Of a DNA stretch of 64,000 bases, positions 62,155 to 64,000 are shown in pieces (the stretch's first letter is position 1; every line of letters begins with the position of its first letter). Source of the stretch: SKLM01 sp964514285. Lineage in GTDB: Bacteria; Chloroflexota; Anaerolineae; B4-G1. The stretch spans positions 1 through 64,000 of the forward strand of contig CAZEQC010000010.1 in the NCBI GenBank assembly GCA_964514285.1, in the 5' to 3' direction. Position numbers and translations under genes: made by a program. A model generated the notes under the pieces. That model did not search any database and was not told the origin of the DNA. It saw only the letters and a program-made list of their open reading frames with translations.

Positions 62155-63126
62155 ATGAACAAGCTAAAAGTCGTTTCGGTTTTCGCAGTTCTGGCGCTCT
62201 TGATATCGGCCTGTGCTGCATTGGCGCCTGCCCCTGAGCCAACGCCTGAGCCGACCCCGACACCGGAGCCACCGCCAACGGAGGCCCCCGCAGACATCGT
62301 GGACACGGCCATCGCGGCGGGGAGTTTTGAGACGCTGGTGACGGCGGTGCAGGCGGCGGAGCTGGAGGGCGCGCTGCGGGGCGAGGGGCCGTTCACGGTC
62401 TTCGCGCCGACGGACGAGGCCTTCGCGGCGCTGCCGGAGGGGACGGTAGAGGCGCTGCTGGAGGACCCGACAGGGGACCTGGCGCAGATCCTGCTGTACC
62501 ACGTGGTGCCGGGCCGGGTGATGGCGGCGGACGTGAGCGACGGTTTGGAAGCGGAGACGCTGCAGGGGTCGACGGTGAGCTTCTCGGTGACGGATGGTGG
62601 GGTGCAGATCAACGACGCCAACATCGTGAGCACCGACATCGAGGCCTCCAACGGCGTGATCCACGTCATCGACGCAGTGATCCTGCCGGAGGCGGAGGAG
62701 AGCGAGGCGATGGAACAGGACATCGTGGACACGGCCATCGCGGCGGGGAGCTTTGAGACGCTGGTGACGGCGGTGCAGGCGGCGGAGCTGGAGGGCGCGC
62801 TGCGGGGCGAGGGGCCGTTCACGGTCTTCGCGCCGACGGACGAGGCCTTCGCGGCGCTGCCGGAGGGGACGGTAGAGGCGCTGCTGGAGGACCCGACAGG
62901 GGACCTGGCGCAGATCCTGCTGTACCACGTGGTGCCGGGCCGGGTGATGGCGGCGGACGTGAGCGACGGTTTGGAAGCGGAGACGCTGCAGGGGTCGACG
63001 GTGAGCTTCTCGGTGACGGATGGTGGGGTGCAGATCAACGACGCCAACATCGTGAGCACCGACATCGAGGCCTCCAACGGCGTGATCCACGTCATCGACG
63101 CGGTGATCCTACCGCCCGAGATGTAG
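62155..63126 (+). CDS. Lipoprotein with two identical fasciclin (FAS1) domains
   Basis: 323 residues from ATG 62155 (AGGAGAGG upstream; an earlier ATG at 62122 lies before the RBS hairpin). The signal peptide ends in lipobox LISAC, followed by a Pro/Glu/Thr linker, so it is a surface lipoprotein. Two FAS1 domains follow, with FTVFAPTDEAFAALPEGTVEALL, ILLYHVVPG and GVIHVIDAVILP (the classic FAS1 H1 and H2 boxes). FAS1 domains mediate adhesion. The two domains are identical in protein sequence over 132 residues, a very recent duplication. Confidence 0.93.
   Translation: MNKLKVVSVFAVLALLISACAALAPAPEPTPEPTPTPEPPPTEAPADIVDTAIAAGSFETLVTAVQAAELEGALRGEGPFTVFAPTDEAFAALPEGTVEALLEDPTGDLAQILLYHVVPGRVMAADVSDGLEAETLQGSTVSFSVTDGGVQINDANIVSTDIEASNGVIHVIDAVILPEAEESEAMEQDIVDTAIAAGSFETLVTAVQAAELEGALRGEGPFTVFAPTDEAFAALPEGTVEALLEDPTGDLAQILLYHVVPGRVMAADVSDGLEAETLQGSTVSFSVTDGGVQINDANIVSTDIEASNGVIHVIDAVILPPEM
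62293..62688 (+). repeat. FAS1 tandem duplication, unit 1
   Basis: 396 bases repeated at 62719-63114, offset 426. By direct comparison only three bases differ (AGT/AGC, GCA/GCG, CTG/CTA), all silent. Confidence 0.95.
62719..63114 (+). repeat. FAS1 tandem duplication, unit 2
   Basis: Second copy of the unit at 62293. The 30 bases between the units (encoding an acidic EAEESEAMEQ linker) are unique. Confidence 0.95.
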
Positions 63127-63151
63127 AGCTCTAGCGGTAGACGTCTTTGTC

Positions 63152-63184
63152 GAACAGATCGGCCGTAAGCAAGCCGGTCTGTTC
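63152..63184 (+). other. Hairpin after the fasciclin gene
   Basis: GAACAGATCGGC (63152-63163) pairs with GCCGGTCTGTTC (63173-63184) with one G-U pair. It may strengthen the terminator that follows. Confidence 0.6.
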
Positions 63185-63197
63185 TCAACCTTCACCT

Positions 63198-63230
63198 GAA
63201 CGCCTGGACCAAGAGCCCGGGCGTTCTTTT
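63198..63230 (+). terminator. Terminator of the fasciclin gene
   Basis: GAACGCC...GGCGTTC stem followed by TTTT (63227-63230), between convergent genes. Confidence 0.7.
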
Positions 63231-63296
63231 GGTATCTGGAAGAGGTAGGAGGGGGTGCGCCGGGTGCCGCTGCGCTTACGGGAACCTGCCGTACGC

Positions 63297-64000
63297 CTAC
63301 GACCAATTGAGCGTCAGCGTCCCAAAAGGCCCCACCCGCAGCCGTAGGGTGGAGCCGGCGTCCTCCAGCTCGCTAACCTCGACCCGCTCGCCGTCGCAGA
63401 GAGCGGCGCTGGGTGCTTGATCCACGCCGTGGAGCACTATCTCGAACGCGTCACGATCCGTCCGGAAGCGTCCCTCGGCCTGGCGCCGCAGCCAGAGGCG
63501 GGTCAGCGGCGCCCCCTCCACGCTGAGGGTGAAGCGCGTCAGCCGGAAATCCCCTTCCCGGTAGGCGACCGTCTGGCCGTCGTCTTCGTATAGTACACTC
63601 TCCTTCGTCTCCCTATGGCCCGCTGCCGGGGGATAGACGTGGAGGGTGAGCGGATCGGCCGGCCGCTGGCCGACGTAGGCCATGGACGGCCCGGTGGGCA
63701 CCACGGCGCCGGCCCGCGCGAAGACGGGGATCCGCTCCAGCGGCGCCTCCACCTCGATGCGCGCCGGCCCGCTCAGCCGCTGGTCGCTCCAGACGTCGTA
63801 CCAGCCGCCGGCCGGGAGGTAGACCGTGCGCCGGGTGGCGCCCTCCTTCAGCACCGGCGCCACCAGCAGATGGTCCCCGCAGAGGAACTGATCGTCCAGC
63901 CCGTGGGTCGCGGGGTCGTCCTGGAAGGCCAATAGCAGAGGGCGGGCCATGGGCGTCCCCGTCTCGCTGCACTGCCACAACGCCGTGTAGAGGTAGGGGA
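63297..64000 (-). CDS. Alpha-glucosidase-like GH31 enzyme, C-terminal part (partial)
   Basis: At least 234 residues, open at the right edge: in-frame codons read PYLYTALWQCSETGTPMARPL, the GH31 segment after the catalytic barrel, so the TTG at 63980 is an internal Leu, not a start. FLCGDHLLVAPVL, YLPAGGWYDVWSD and VPVFARAGAVVPT-type blocks, then the beta-sandwich C-terminal domains (LYEDDGQTVAYREGDF) are typical. GH31 enzymes cleave alpha-glucosides or alpha-xylosides. The catalytic residues are outside the window. The stop is at 63299-63297. Confidence 0.92.
   Translation of the reverse strand, partial: PYLYTALWQCSETGTPMARPLLLAFQDDPATHGLDDQFLCGDHLLVAPVLKEGATRRTVYLPAGGWYDVWSDQRLSGPARIEVEAPLERIPVFARAGAVVPTGPSMAYVGQRPADPLTLHVYPPAAGHRETKESVLYEDDGQTVAYREGDFRLTRFTLSVEGAPLTRLWLRRQAEGRFRTDRDAFEIVLHGVDQAPSAALCDGERVEVSELEDAGSTLRLRVGPFGTLTLNWS

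Overview
The window is a high-GC bacterial chromosome segment. The gene set fits Chloroflexota (Anaerolineae-like): archaeal/eukaryotic-type ProS, LeuC/LeuD of the short type, a CimA-containing leucine operon, 7-bp tandem repeats scattered in and between genes, and Pro/Thr-rich linkers behind lipoprotein signals. The phylum is an inference, because no rRNA or core marker lies in the window. No CRISPR array, prophage or complete insertion sequence was seen.

Layout. 1-15976: one giant multidomain surface protein gene, open at the left edge and crossed by a 100-N assembly gap. 16.1-21.1 kb: a promoter, a short leader ORF and a terminator, then MazG-like, phosphoesterase, ProS, a peptide-type ABC binding lipoprotein and an orphan aconitase-X small subunit. 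21.2 kb: tRNA-Ser(CGA), minus strand. 21.5-23.7 kb: a leader ORF and twin terminators before a two-gene ABC-2 exporter. 23.8-28.5 kb: class C beta-lactamase-like hydrolase, two GNATs, a HAD and a tandem-HAD protein. 28.6-30.9 kb: an EF-G paralogue. 31.0-36.3 kb, minus strand: BMP-type lipoprotein, ZIP metal transporter, an unknown protein and a membrane alpha/beta-hydrolase. 36.5-51.6 kb: the branched-chain amino acid region (ilvE-proC; ilvB-ilvN-ilvC-leuA-small ORF-leuC-leuD-cimA-leuB; ilvD). 51.7-58.2 kb: membrane protein, obg, nadD, mtnP and a FtsW/RodA-PBP fusion. 58.4-60.4 kb, minus: a methylthioadenosine/SAH deaminase fused to a CYTH domain. 60.8-63.1 kb: an endonuclease/exonuclease/phosphatase-family protein and a duplicated fasciclin lipoprotein. 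63.3 kb to the right edge: the C-terminal part of a GH31 glucosidase, minus strand.

How the genes work together. The 36.5-51.6 kb region supplies valine, leucine and isoleucine. CimA makes citramalate from pyruvate and acetyl-CoA, and LeuCD/LeuB can then serve both the leucine and the citramalate branch, so threonine deaminase (not seen here) would not be needed. Expression looks controlled by ribosome-mediated attenuation: Ile/Leu/Val-rich leader peptides followed by intrinsic terminators precede ilvE, and two in series precede ilvB. ilvD carries a terminator-shaped hairpin inside its own first codons. Similar short-ORF/terminator leaders precede the ProS and ABC-exporter operons, so this may be a general regulatory style of the organism. 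MtnP and the deaminase-CYTH fusion suggest methylthioadenosine salvage.

The most unusual items are the twin ilvB attenuators, the terminator inside ilvD, the FtsW/RodA fusion whose penicillin-binding domain has lost all three active-site motifs, the membrane hydrolase with Gly in place of the nucleophile, the deaminase-CYTH fusion, a short inverted-repeat element with a perfect 8-bp target duplication, and a repeat-containing 73-residue ORF inside the leu operon.
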